Shown: positions 51,868-62,400 of the stretch, piece after piece
Numbering within the stretch: the first letter of the stretch is position 1
Layout of the letters: each line of letters opens with the position of its first letter
From: Acanthochromis polyacanthus
Taxonomy: Eukaryota; Chordata; Actinopteri; Pomacentridae
Direction of reading: 5' to 3'
Length of the DNA: 64,000 nucleotides
Assembly (NCBI RefSeq): GCF_021347895.1
Contig: NC_067131.1
Location: 11,126,653 to 11,190,652 of the forward strand
Made by a program: the position numbers and the translations under genes
Notes under the pieces: generated by a model
Told to the model about the DNA's origin: nothing
What the model saw: the letters and a program-made list of their open reading frames with translations, nothing else
Database searches by the model: none

Positions 51868-52720
51868 TAGGCATGGGCCGGTATGAGATTCTGACGGTAT
51901 GATAACCTTAGGCAAAAATATCACGGTTTCACGGTATTATGATTGCAGCTCTAAAATGTTAGAGTAAACTAGCTGTTGTTATCCATCTTAGCAATAAAGA
52001 TTGATGAAAGAAAAAAGTTGTGGATAACTTTTTTTTTTTTTTACTAAGGCAGATATGGTAACTAGCATGCTAAGATAAATCCTTAGCAAGCTAGTTACCG
52101 TATCTGCCTCAGTTAAAATATAAAAAAAAGTTACTAAAAGATAGAGATGAAGAAAAGATAAGATATGGTAGTTACCATATCTGCCTCGGTAACAAGCTCA
52201 TTTCACTAATGTCAGACGCTAATACGCTCGTTCATTTCAAGACAGCACCTTTAATTTAGCATACAGCGATGGGTGGTGCTCCCGTAGATGCGCTATCATA
52301 TTCGATGTATTGCCTCCTCGGGCTGCCACTGTCCTCAAGCACGTTTCGCATGTCGGGCGACCTTCTTCCTCCAAGCCGTGGCCGTCTGGCTTTTTACAGT
52401 AGCCGAAGTATTCCCAAACAGCCGACTTAGTCCGCTTGGACGGCGGAAAAAGTTCCGGGGGCTCGCCTCCTTCAGCCATCACACAGCCTGCAGAGCTGCC
52501 TGCTTGTCACTCACAACAAACGCAGGTGAGCGGGCGGAGGGGCGCTTTAGGCTGCAGCTTCACACAGCGTGAGGGACCTCTACTTTCTCCCTGATGAGAC
52601 GTCACATTAAAAAAAACGCTCATACCGCAGGAATGGTATGACGGAAAATTTTAGTGGTTTTGAAACCTTGACTTTTTCATACCGTGGTATACCTTAAAAC
52701 CGGTAACCGGCCCATGCCTA
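51868..52720. mobile_element. hAT DNA transposon, internally deleted
   Basis: TAGGCATGGGCCGGT at the left is mirrored at the right end (52706-52720), and ACTGTATG flanks both sides (51860-51867, 52721-52728). A perfect 8-bp target duplication is diagnostic for hAT. The element is 853 bases and keeps only the N-terminal BED-finger coding part on the minus strand, so it depends on another copy for movement. A ladder of inverted repeats lies at 52026-52182. Confidence 0.9.
52237..52482 (-). pseudogene. hAT transposase N-terminus (BED zinc finger), truncated
   Basis: An 81-residue frame starting MMAEGGEPPELFPPSKRTKS and including VWEYFGYCK, CETCLRTVAARGG and NTSNMIAHLREHHPSLY. The CETC pair and the HLREHH pair form a BED-type zinc finger like that of ZBED1 and Ac-group hAT transposases. 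Family transposases run to about 600-700 residues; the RNase H-like catalytic core and dimerisation domain are absent, and the frame stops after KVLS. It lies entirely within the hAT element at 51868-52720. Confidence 0.8.
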
Positions 52721-52737
52721 ACTGTATGTATATGATT

Positions 52738-52740
<3 letters not shown>

Positions 52741-52787
<47 letters not shown>
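52741..52787. repeat. (TA)n microsatellite
   Basis: About 47 bases of uninterrupted TA just after the right target duplication of the hAT element. Confidence 0.97.
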
Positions 52788-52789
<2 letters not shown>

Positions 52790-53960
52790 CATATTTATAC
52801 ATGATATATCAGGATTTTCCATTGTGTTAGCTGGGGTCTAGACTCTAAAGCCTCAGGGATGTGACAAAGCCTTCAATGTCACTGAGTAATCAGGAAACAT
52901 ACTGTACGTTGTGAACTGTGGCATTTCAGACAGCACACTTTAAAGGCAGTAGCATGGGAAATTACACCGCATGCTTCATAGGAAACACGATTGCACTTAC
53001 TTGTGATTATAGGACTCACAGTGGGTGAAATAGTACTTCTTCGTATCAATTTTCATGTCAGGCGTTTTTAGTCTTCAACAGTACCAACTTATCCGTATGC
53101 ATTCTGCTCCCTGTGTCTTTAACTCAGCATGCTGTTTACAGTATATTGAGTGTATCAAGGTTTTTAGAGTCTCGGCTTGTTTAAAAAACATAAATTTGCA
53201 CCATTGTTTTGTTTTTGCTGGCAGAAATCTACGGCAAATTTCAGCGAAACACGCTGAAACACGCTAAAACAAATTAGCCTCTTGTGATTCTCTCACGTTT
53301 TCATGCAATGTGCTTATGCAGACCTGGTTTTTCTACCATTTTGCCTCTGCTGCCTCTCTCATCTCCATTTTAAATTCAGCTACACAGAGGGGGGAGGGGG
53401 AACAGTCAATTCTGTTCAGACATGTTATTATTCCACAATTTCTATCCTCTCATCCAAAACATGCTGTGAAACCCTTGACATTCATTATCAGGATGACATG
53501 TTTTTCACGCCTGAGACAAGCAGTTTTGGCCATTAAGTCCGAGGGTAGGTCATTGCTTCGACACTTGGACTGTCTGACAGGGACACAAGTGTTTTTGTTG
53601 TGTGACCAATCAAAGCATTTGTCACAGGAGGAGGGTGTCTTGTCTTAAATGCAGCGACTCCAGCAGCTAATATCAGTGGCTCTTGGTCTGCCGGTTCCAA
53701 AAAAGAAAATTCAACATCACACATGCCAGTGCAGAAAAACAAGACATATTTGAGCTCAGATGTTAGAACAGGTGTGAACCAACCAACAGATCCTGGGTTC
53801 CTGGGTAGTGACTTACCGCTATTGTCGATGTTGTCTGTGCGGGACAGTGTGCAGCTTTTCATTGTTCAGTATTTTGTTGTTTTTGGAAAACTGACTTTCT
53901 GTCATAGTAGTCCCAAAATTGTCGTAATAGTAGTGTTTTCTTTTCCTTTTTGTTGATCAG

Positions 53961-54075
53961 GGTGTCCCTAAACCTGTTGCAATGGAGCCTTGTTCAGGAG
54001 GGAAAGCTGCGGTGTTGACTGTCCTCATGCGTCTGCCCTCTGGGGCATCAGGTTTACCTCCACCAGGACAGTCAG
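53961..54075 (+). CDS. atrnl1: atrnl1 exon 11 (cytoplasmic tail)
   Basis: Reads GVPKPVAMEPCSGGKAAVLT, then VLMRLPSGASGLPPPGQS and one base of Gly. PKP.A.EPC.G..AAVLTV...LP.G..G.PPPGQSG is conserved in attractin-family tails, and AAVLTV is closer to attractin-like 1. The acceptor follows TGTTGATCAG and the donor is GTAAGC at 54076. The length is 115 bases (phase 0 in, phase 1 out). The proline-rich PPPGQSG could be an adaptor contact, but that is inference only. Confidence 0.94.
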
Positions 54076-55120
54076 GTAAGCACACACAATCAATTTTGCT
54101 TGTTTTAGTTTTAAAAAAATCAACCAAAATTCGGAAAAAAACAGTCATATGGTATTCATTGGAGTGTTTGCTGTGGTTTTTGATGCTCACGATTCCCTTG
54201 TGAAAGAGGACATCTGTAATTGCCGTGGTATCACAGCTGGTGTTGCCTCCACTTTGTGAGTCTGTCTGTGTCATCTCGACAAAATGTGGTCCCGCAGACA
54301 CCTGCTGTCACATGAACTACCACAAAGGCAATTTTGAAGATTTTGGCAGGTCTTTATATGTCTGTCTGTGTGTGATCTTGTCATCACGATCGCGCCACAG
54401 CAGGGCAAGATGAGGTCACGAAACTTTACAGACATGTTGCTGACACCAAAACGAAGGCAGAGTTTGACTTCTCTTATTTGGACCCTGACTGCCATTCAGT
54501 GCACAAATGCACTCAATTGTGCTCGGTCAAATGTCATTGCATTTGTTAAAAAAACATGCTAAATTAAACCACGCACACTAAGTATTGAGTATATGAAAAA
54601 CAGAAGCGTAACATCACTCGTCTGCGGACTGATCCTGTCAACACAATAGCATCACAACCGTGCAAATGCGATCACAATGATTTACGGGTGTGGAATTGAG
54701 ATAAAACTGAGGATTTTTTAATTTTTTGTAAATTTCTGTTGTCCCTACGTGACGCGGAAAAGTGTGTTGCAACATAAAAGCAGCACATTTTCTGCAGTTT
54801 GTGACTTCAGATACACTTTATATTTGGCTCTATAGTGGTAAATGTTTGAGTGCACTTGACGATATCAGCAGAATTAATTATTTCAGTTTATGTACCTGTT
54901 AACTTGATGGTGACATTCCGTTACATACCAGCAGTAAGCATAGCTTTAATAAAAGCTCTTTACATCTTAATGAACCACTGATGGTTGTAAACCTTTTTAA
55001 CGCCACCTCAATATCATGTATTTTTCCAGAAACATCTTTAGTTTATGTGTTATTCTAATTAGCTGAAAAAAAAGAATGCATGTCTATGTAAAAAAAAAAC
55101 ATGCCAGCATTCTGTGCAAA

Positions 55121-56322
55121 TACAGTGGTCCCTCAATAAGCAGTTCACTTTTCGCGGTCTCACTGTATCGCGGATTTTTCGGTATATTGCGGGATTTTGC
55201 TAGCCTAGCCGCGCTAGACAACCCACGGCAACGAATTTAATTCTCTGCCTGGGTGGGTCTAGTTACCCTCCATAAGGCTCGAGGTTGGATGCTGCTAAAA
55301 CTGGCCGGACCAATCACCATGAAGTGTAGAGTCAGAAGGCGGGCGTAACGAAGTGACGTCAGAGGCACGACGATTCTGACAGAAACAACCGGAAACAACT
55401 AGCCTAGCCGTGCTAGACAACCCACGGCAACGAATTTAATTCTCTGCCAGGGTCGACAACAAAAACGACAACAGTCGTTGAGCTCTATTAGCACCGACTC
55501 TGAATAATCTTTCTGTTAACATGTCTGTAATATACTTGAGCTTCACCCATTGACTGTATAAATAAGGCTTCACCGAACTACCGTATCCTCTGATTTCCGG
55601 CGCTCTAGGAGCCTATTCGTTGCACTGATTGGTTGTATACCTACCCAATTGCTGCAGAGTGATTTGATAGACAACCTTTTAGCCCGCCTCCCTCCCTGTC
55701 GAGCGTGCCCAGACCCTTGCGTCTTCAGAGCATGGGTCTAGCGCGGCTAGGCTAGGATTTTGCAGTATACAGTATAAGTATTTTTTATATATTTATTAGT
55801 CTGACAAGCTGCATTAAAGAACAATGCTGGATGAGGGATAACTGCATTTTATACACTGCGACTAGCAGATGCTTTTATTTTGACACACACACAGACCAGC
55901 AGGAAGCCATCAAACACACTTCACACTCACAGTCTTGACAATTAACACTTAGCCAAACTAACTAAACCACAAAACACAATAAAACACAAAAACTAATAAC
56001 ACTGTAAATCACAATAATGACATTTAAACCCGTAACACCACAAACTCCCATGGTGCATTGCAGCACAACAGTTCAATCATAGCGACCAGTTCTGTGATCA
56101 CGCCATTTTTTAAAAATTGTTTTTGCGATAAAATAAGCATTTTCTAGCCTAAAACTATATTAAAAATATATGGAAAAAATAATGATTGCTGCGCATGGTG
56201 TTACGATGCGGTGTTGTGCGGTGTGTGGGGAGGGTTTATAAAGCCTTAAAATATATATAAAGAATAAAATTAATATGGTCGCTACTTTGCAGATTTTCGT
56301 CTATAGATGGCGGACCACTGTG
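55121..56322. mobile_element. pogo/Tigger-like element (host of a nested insertion)
   Basis: TACAGTGGTCCCTCAATAAG at 55121 is mirrored at the short right end GGACCACTG (56312-56320). Interior words TTCGCGGTCTCACTGTATCG and GATTTTCGTCTAT are typical of CAGTGGTCCCTC elements of the pogo/Tigger group. After removing the nested 55201-55763 piece the host would be about 640 bases. No transposase. The TA target duplication at the right is not clean. Confidence 0.6.
55201..55754. mobile_element. nested inverted-repeat transposon with target duplication
   Basis: TAGCCTAGCCGCGCTAGA at the left is perfectly mirrored at the right (55737-55754), and GGATTTTGC flanks both sides (55192-55200, 55755-55763). 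The left subterminal block (about 50 bases, CTAGCC... to CTCTGCC) is repeated inside at about 55399-55449. The 9-bp (or 8-bp) duplication fits Mutator or hAT insertion. No gene. Confidence 0.8.
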
Positions 56323-56535
56323 TATGCTGCCCATGCTGTATCAAATCGTACATGCTCGTCCTCTTATTGATGATCTCACCAATTACAACGAATGACTGTG
56401 TGTTTAAATTTTAAAAAATGCCTGCCATTTGTTTGTCAACCTGAACAGAGGGATTCTTTGAACTTCCTGTTTTCTGACCACCCTTATATTTTTCTCCCTG
56501 TTTTTTTTCTCCCTGTTTTTTTCCTCCCTTTTTAG

Positions 56536-56660
56536 GACTCATTGTTGCCAGTGCGCTGATAGACATTTCGCAGCAGAAACCATCAGATTTTAAGGACAAG
56601 TCCCAGGCTTTAAAGAACCGAAAAGCCCTCCCTCCAGCACACCAAGGGACCTGCGTCTGA
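56536..56660 (+). CDS. atrnl1: atrnl1 terminal exon 12 (C-terminus and stop)
   Basis: Completes Gly and reads LIVASALIDISQQKPSDFKD, then KSQALKNRKALPPAHQGTCV and TGA. ASALIDISQQK..D.KDK....NRK......QGTCV matches the attractin-like 1 C-terminus as I recall it; attractin ends similarly but with QQMP and GTCI. The last residues GTCV would fit a C-terminal peptide-binding motif, but no partner is shown. The acceptor follows a pyrimidine-rich CCCTTTTTAG. The coding part is 125 bases. The whole window encodes about 444 residues from Asn at 4949, a plausible C-terminal third of a protein of roughly 1,380. Confidence 0.95.
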
Positions 56661-58591
56661 ATCCCAACCACTCGATCCTTCGGGTCCCTTTTTAACACCG
56701 TCTGAGGTCACATCGCTCCAACACGTCGCCGTTGAAAGCCTTTTCAGAGACATGGACATGACTACACGTAGAAGATTTCATCCGGCTGCTACCACTCGAG
56801 TTTTCACGTTCCAAGAGCACAACCTGCGTTACCTTTCCTGCTCCCTTTTTGACTCTTCTCTGCATACGTCAACCTCAGTCTCCAACTTGTGCAAAAACTT
56901 CCGCCTGCTGGGCTTCTTCCCTTCAGCTTGGACAGTCATGGCTAAGCTACACGTCTGTATTCAATGGACACCTGCCAGATCAGTGGCTGGATGAGTGACA
57001 GATTATTAAGGAGGATCTGAACTTAGTCGTGTGTACTTTGTGACACCATCCATTTGCACAGCATGAGGGAATAGCAAAGGTGTCTGTATATTAGGTCGTA
57101 TTAAAGTTTTCTCTCACAGGAAATAGAATCAACGATTGAAAATGGCTGGTAGATATCCAGTACGTGCTGCCTGTATGGTTTTTGACCTTCTTTTTGCTTG
57201 CCAACAAGTGGTATTCTATGGTGCTAAAGCATTTAGTTTTTACGACAAGCCTGACTCGGCCTTTGCTGTATGGACAGAACTCATTATGCCTTTTTTTTGT
57301 GAAGAAGAAAGCTACGCTAAGCTAAGCTAAAACCCGGACTCTTCGTCAGCGACCCCCCCCCAAACGACATGCAAGCGTTTTGACAACTATAGAGTATTTT
57401 GTCAAACCACTTTGTTAGTTCGGCATCTCCTGTACATATGCATCATCCACCCCAGCTGAAGTCTGTATTTTCTGTGGAATACGTGTACAGAACGCCGCAG
57501 AGACATGACTGCAATCGCTACCAGCAGCATGTGGGTGAGGAACCGGAGGAGGCACGAACACATCATCCATCATCAAACTGAAGCATGGACATCTCCAAAA
57601 CCTTAAGAAAAGTTAGATACGTTTTATTAGCAAACTGGAAGTTTCCTTTGTGTCTTTTTTTTTTCCAATATGGTCACTGTTGAGGAAAGTAACAAAACGC
57701 AGAAAAACACTGAAGCTCTGGTTGACTCTTTGCTGTTATTTCTAAGTGTATGATTTTGCCGTGCAGCTTGGACATTAGGCTTTTGAACCGGCCCTTGGAT
57801 TGATGCGGTGGGGTGGATGACATTTAGGAGAAAAGACGTCTGCTTCATGAAATTAGACCAGGGACATCGAGCTCCTCTGGCTGTTTACTACAGTAGTTTG
57901 TTTTGTAAGATTTTTTTTTTTTTTAAAAACTGTTCTCTGAAGCTACGACTTTATTTCGATCTCTGAGTACAAGAGGTCTTGTTACCTTTTTTATGATGCC
58001 TTGGCTTTCCATGAGCTCCATGAAGGGGACATGTCGATCTGCAGAATTTTCAAAGCTGTACAGTGTCTTGTTGGAACAAATGTGAGTCTTTGTCACTCTT
58101 ATCTCTTGAGATTTCATGTGTTTTGTCAGGTTTTTATGACAGAATGGCGAAAGATTATCGTTTATTTTCGGCCTTGTCACCTGATACTATTATATCTATG
58201 ATGAATTGTCTTTTGCTACACTCGTGAAAAGAGCATTTCTGTTTATAATTTGTTTTGATATTTAACAGATTCCTGTGTAATAGCACATCTAACTTGATTT
58301 TTATCGTTCACTTCAATCGGTTGTTTTGATGTCAATTCTTTTTGAATTCTGCATCTTTATGGGACTGTTTGGGCATTGTCTTGCTTTTCATTGCAAAGTG
58401 GTCATTCTGATGCATTTCATGAGGATGGTATGCCAGCTGATGTGTTTTCACTTTGTGTCGATAGAGGAATCCTATAACGGTGTCATTACACAGGAATCAG
58501 GGTCTCACTGTACCGTGAAAAAAAAGATGAGAAACTGCATATCAGTAATCTTCAGTGTATTTTAAAGATGGACAACATGCCAGAAAATAAA
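56661..58591 (+). other. atrnl1: probable 3'UTR of atrnl1
   Basis: Sequence after the TGA at 56658-56660 has no coding potential that I trust and no clear mobile element, unlike the introns. That suggests retained UTR. It includes T-rich stretches, for example near 57910. The first good poly(A) signal is AATAAA at 58586-58591, inside an A-rich run. The end is inferred; a longer form could reach about 59130. Confidence 0.6.
58586..58591 (+). promoter_or_regulatory. candidate poly(A) signal AATAAA (proximal)
   Basis: AATAAA within a longer A tract, about 1.9 kb after the stop codon. It is followed by a GT/T-containing stretch (GGAAAGCTTTTGTGCC). Internal A-richness lowers confidence, because it could also be a slippage tract. 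Confidence 0.45.
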
Positions 58592-58649
58592 AAAAAAAAA
58601 ACAGACCTGGAAAGCTTTTGTGCCATTAAGTCTTTTCACACACACTGTA

Positions 58650-58655
58650 AATAAA
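58650..58655 (+). promoter_or_regulatory. candidate poly(A) signal cluster
   Basis: Overlapping AATAAA copies within AAATAAATAATAAATAAG, followed by a T-rich GCATTTTGTT stretch. A plausible alternative 3' end for the transcript. Confidence 0.4.
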
Positions 58656-59107
58656 TAATAAATAAGCATTTTGTTAAAATCAAGTCTGTTTCCATAATTA
58701 AAATACATTATGTAGCCTTAACTTTATTTTTGTTCTATCTTTCTTTAGCAATATTTATAGAGATAACATGTTCATTCAGCATTTTGTTGTGAAAAACCTG
58801 ACTCTCTCAACAAGCAAAATCTGTAAAACTACAGAACCAAAACTTTTTTCTGTTGCTTGGCACTAAATGCATTGGATTGTATGAATATATTTACAGTATT
58901 AAAGTTGAACTTAACAGTTTTACCTGTTAAAAATGTAAATACTTGTGATAGTCTAATGCATTTGGGAATGTATCTTAAGAGTGTGCAAAAGAAAACATTT
59001 CTCTCAAAAAATGTAAATTTTCTGATTATTCACAGGTTTCTAATGTTTTTCTAATGTAAATTCGATCTTTTTTGTTGACAGATTTGTGTTGTATTTCAAA
59101 AATATGT

Positions 59108-59113
59108 AATAAA
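59108..59113 (+). promoter_or_regulatory. candidate distal poly(A) signal AATAAA
   Basis: AATAAA in GTAATAAAATCTCC, about 2.45 kb after the stop and about 50 bases before a DNA transposon starts at 59161. It may mark the distal end of the 3'UTR. Confidence 0.35.
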
Positions 59114-59160
59114 ATCTCCATAAAATTGCAATTAAATAAGTACACATAGATGCATATATA

Positions 59161-59898
59161 TGGGTCAATATTTAATTGAGGGACTTTTGAAGTCCATGGG
59201 ATATGTCTTGCATACATCATTTTTATTAAAATTAAAAAAAATAAAATTTTTATGTTCATTATGATCATGTCTTTACAAATTTCATAATTATTTATTATGG
59301 AAACAATCATTTATTAAAAAATATTAGATATCACTAAAATGTCAACTAAATAGCTGTCCGAATTTAACAACAACCACTTTCTAATTTAACTAAACGATAA
59401 CAAAATGAGCTTATTCAAAAATTGTTCTTTTTATTAAGTTGAGATAATCATGACAGATGTTTGTTTTTTGGCGATATATCAAATTTTATATGGAAAATAA
59501 CATTGTATCTGTGCTCGAGGAATCACTTTCAACGAAGTTACTCATTACAAAAACACCTCTAAAGGAAGTGTGTTAATTCCAGATCACATGACCTGCTCCA
59601 CATGATGTCATTTCCTCCTGAAGAAAAGATTCCACGGCTTTCTGAGTTATTTAATATAAAGTAGTGTGTGAGTCAAGGGTGGATTCATCACATGTCAACA
59701 GGTTTACTACAATATCTTTATAAATAACTTTCAATTTTACTCAATTGTATATATAATATTTTGAAGAATCTGTAAAAATGCCATGTGGTGTTTGGTTATA
59801 GGCGGCCATGTTGAGTATAGGCCTGAAAACAGCAAAAATGTCAACTATGAAATCTGTCAACTATGTTACAAAACATCCCACAATTACATATTGACCCA
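59161..59898. mobile_element. TGGGTCAATAT inverted-repeat element, long copy
   Basis: TGGGTCAATATTTAATTG is mirrored by CAATTACATATTGACCCA; TATA lies on both outer sides. It is 738 bases with no transposase. It shares both ends with the 135-base copy at 45123-45257. Confidence 0.75.
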
Positions 59899-59905
59899 TA
59901 TACAT

Positions 59906-59913
<8 letters not shown>

Positions 59914-59973
<60 letters not shown>
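59914..59973. repeat. (TA)n microsatellite
   Basis: 60 bases of TA, flanked by near-mirror TATACATATACATACATAT and TATGTATATGTATA, so the block can fold as one long hairpin. It abuts the right end of the 59161-59898 element. Confidence 0.97.
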
Positions 59974-59979
<6 letters not shown>

Positions 59980-60011
59980 GTATAATTGTATTCTTCTCTA
60001 TTTTTTGCAGT

Positions 60012-60300
60012 GTACAGACAGGTGACAAATAAAAGGGAAACCAACCTAAATACCTTAGCTGGGCTGCTACGTGCTGCCAGAACAGCTTAAATGCACCTTG
60101 ATATTGATTTTTTTGAATCTATAACTCTACTCGAGGGATACAGCACCATTCTTCTGAAAGATATGCCCTCGTTTCATGTTTTGATGGTGGCAGAAAGCGT
60201 TACTTAACATGTCCCCCATACCCATTCAATACGGTTGAGATCTGGTGACCGTGAAGGCGTTAACATATAATTCACATCATTTTCATACTTGTCAAACCAC
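60012..60300 (-). pseudogene. Tc1/mariner transposase C-terminal relic
   Basis: Minus-strand translation gives WFDKYENDVNYM, then SPDLNRIEWVWGTC, and further on GISFRRMVLYPSS and AVLAARSS. SPDLNPIE-W is the signature block around the last catalytic acidic residue of Tc1/mariner DDE/D transposases, and AVLAAR belongs to their C-terminus. Several in-frame stops and at least one probable frame change show it is dead. The rest of the transposase and clear terminal repeats are absent. Confidence 0.75.
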
Positions 60301-62349
60301 GCAGAGAAGACCCCTCCAATGGGGATGTTCCATCATGAGATAAAGACTCAGAAGCTCCTTTTCTTCCCGCTAAGAGGACAAGTGGAGGTAAATCGCACCG
60401 ACAAACTGCCTCCCGCAGCTTCTCTACATTACTCATAGTGATACAGTACGGGCCTCTTCTTCTGTCTGTCTACCTGAAGCTCGCTGCTTCTGAAGCTTTA
60501 ACCTCCAATTTGTAATTTCATTCTGGGGGTCACCATTTAACACTGGCTGATTGCCTCGGCTGAATATAATTGCTCCCTTTGAAAGCGATTGAAAAAAACC
60601 CCTAAACCTTGCTGTATTTTGTGTCAGTGCAAGATGATTATTATAAACAGGCGTAATGATAGTGAAAGTTGCACTAAATGTATGTTGAACAGTGTAATTT
60701 AATCTATGTTAAACTGGCCTTTTCTAAACGTGTGCTCTAATTTTTTGTACTTTTTTTTTTAACTTCAAAAGGTTTAATCTAAACAGCTTTATTATGCACA
60801 ATTGACTCCCAAGTCAAACAATGAATTACAATATACCCTATTAAAAGATTACAACAGCTCCTAAATGGCTGTGGAATAAAGTTATATGGTTAAAAGGCGA
60901 AGGCGTCGCATTCATATTTGGACTGGAACTTTAAATTTATATATATATAAATTTGCATATACCATTTTCTCACAAATGACATTCCAGACATTTCAATGAA
61001 CCCTGCTTCTAAGTGGTTTACATCTCATCTGTATTGTAGCAGCCCTGATAAGACACTGCTGGCTTTACATTTAAATATTCAGCCTGCATGCTTTCAGATC
61101 AAACAAATGCAAAGTGATTCAGTCAAGAAGGTGGCTTAATTAGACGCATTATAAAAGCAAATTGCGCTTCGGGAGCTGTTGGAGCTATAGACGAGATGTC
61201 AAACTAAAGGTGTGAGACACTCCAGACAGCAGAGTCTGGTAAATGACATTTTTCATTTATTTTTATTTCCCCCTGCAAGGTGCATCTGAGGCGAAACCTG
61301 TGACAAAGAACACACCCCATTAGGCGTCTTTTGAAGTTCGGCCTGGTATGAAGAGGTTTGTCCTTCAGTGAGCAAACGCCTTTTTGGAGTGCTTGCGCTT
61401 CCCTCTTCAATGTCAATGATGTGCATTTGATTTGAACAAGGATGTAAAGGAAAGAGATGCAGCCTGCCAAAGTGCTCCTCTGGATAATCCTCACTTCTAC
61501 TCAACAGTGTACTTATTAGCTGCAGGCGCTCTTGGAGAAAAGCCACCAGTCCCCTAAAGGAGTGTTCGCCATGTGGATATGTTCAAATGGATGCCAGGAG
61601 CTAGAGTAACCCATTTAGTGCAAGTGTATAGTGTATATAAAGCACATATGTGTGGCATTACAAAGATTTTTCTATTCAGATTTTACAGAATGCCCGGTTA
61701 TTTCAGTGTTTCCTGCTTGTTTCTCCTTCTCAAGCACCAGAAATCTACTCTGAGCCGAGGAGTTTTTCATCAGAAATGGGCTCAATTCGTTTTCTAGAAG
61801 TGAATCTGCATGTCGTGAGTGTGTGTGTGTGTGCACTTCAAGCGTGTTAAAGTGAGCTGACAGCTCTGGAGGTGACAGGTGGTCTTAAGGCTCTATTGTC
61901 CTTTTGCAATTTTTCTGCCACTTGTGGCTGCCAGTTGTACATGTGAAGTGCTGGCACGACTCCCCATACATGCCCTCCTGCTCGTTTTCCTCCGCTGCCG
62001 ACAATAGACGCGATGAAAGGTCTTCAAAAAAAATGAGTACGTTAGCGCTGTTTTGTAGCAGCAGCCGAGTCACATTATGATTTGCTGCTGAGAAAGGTGT
62101 TGAAAGGAATCACACTTGAAACCGTCGGCTCGACTTGACTTGAGTAAAAGTTTTTTGAAAAAATGTGCCAGTATGTGTCCTTTAGGCTTTGTAGTGGAAA
62201 TGTCTTTATTTATGTAGAAGAAAACATTCAATTCAGATGCCATGACAAAAAAATTATAGCAGCTTGTTTATTTAATGTTTTTTGAGGGGGACAAATGCAC
62301 CTGTTCTGAATATTTTGTACATTTAAAAACTCCATATCAATATCTCTAC

Positions 62350-62400
62350 ATACAGTGCTTTGCAAATGTATTCACCCCTCTACAGAAATCCTTTATTTTT
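62350..62400 (+). mobile_element. Tc1-like terminal repeat remnant
   Basis: TACAGTGCTTTGCAAATGTA followed by TTCACCCCTCTAC resembles the CAGTGCCTTGCRAAAGTATTC ends of fish Tc1-like elements. No matching opposite end was found. Confidence 0.5.

Larger units (their letters stand above)
41651..53960 (+). other. atrnl1: intron 10
   Basis: A 12.3-kb intron and the most transposon-rich part of the window. It holds a Mutator-like element, a short TGGGTCAATAT element, a SINE, a piggyBac-like element, a long-inverted-repeat TTAA element, a hAT element and a TA microsatellite, all listed separately. Between 42.8-45.1 kb and 47.5-50.7 kb I see nothing I can name. Confidence 0.85.
54076..56535 (+). other. 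atrnl1: intron 11
   Basis: GTAAGC to CCCTTTTTAG. Half of it is a pogo/Tigger-like element carrying a second insertion (55121-56322). No gene. Confidence 0.85.

Noticed and set aside
53310..53648. 112-residue open frame just before exon 11
   Set aside because: Not in phase with exon 11 splicing and no family similarity.
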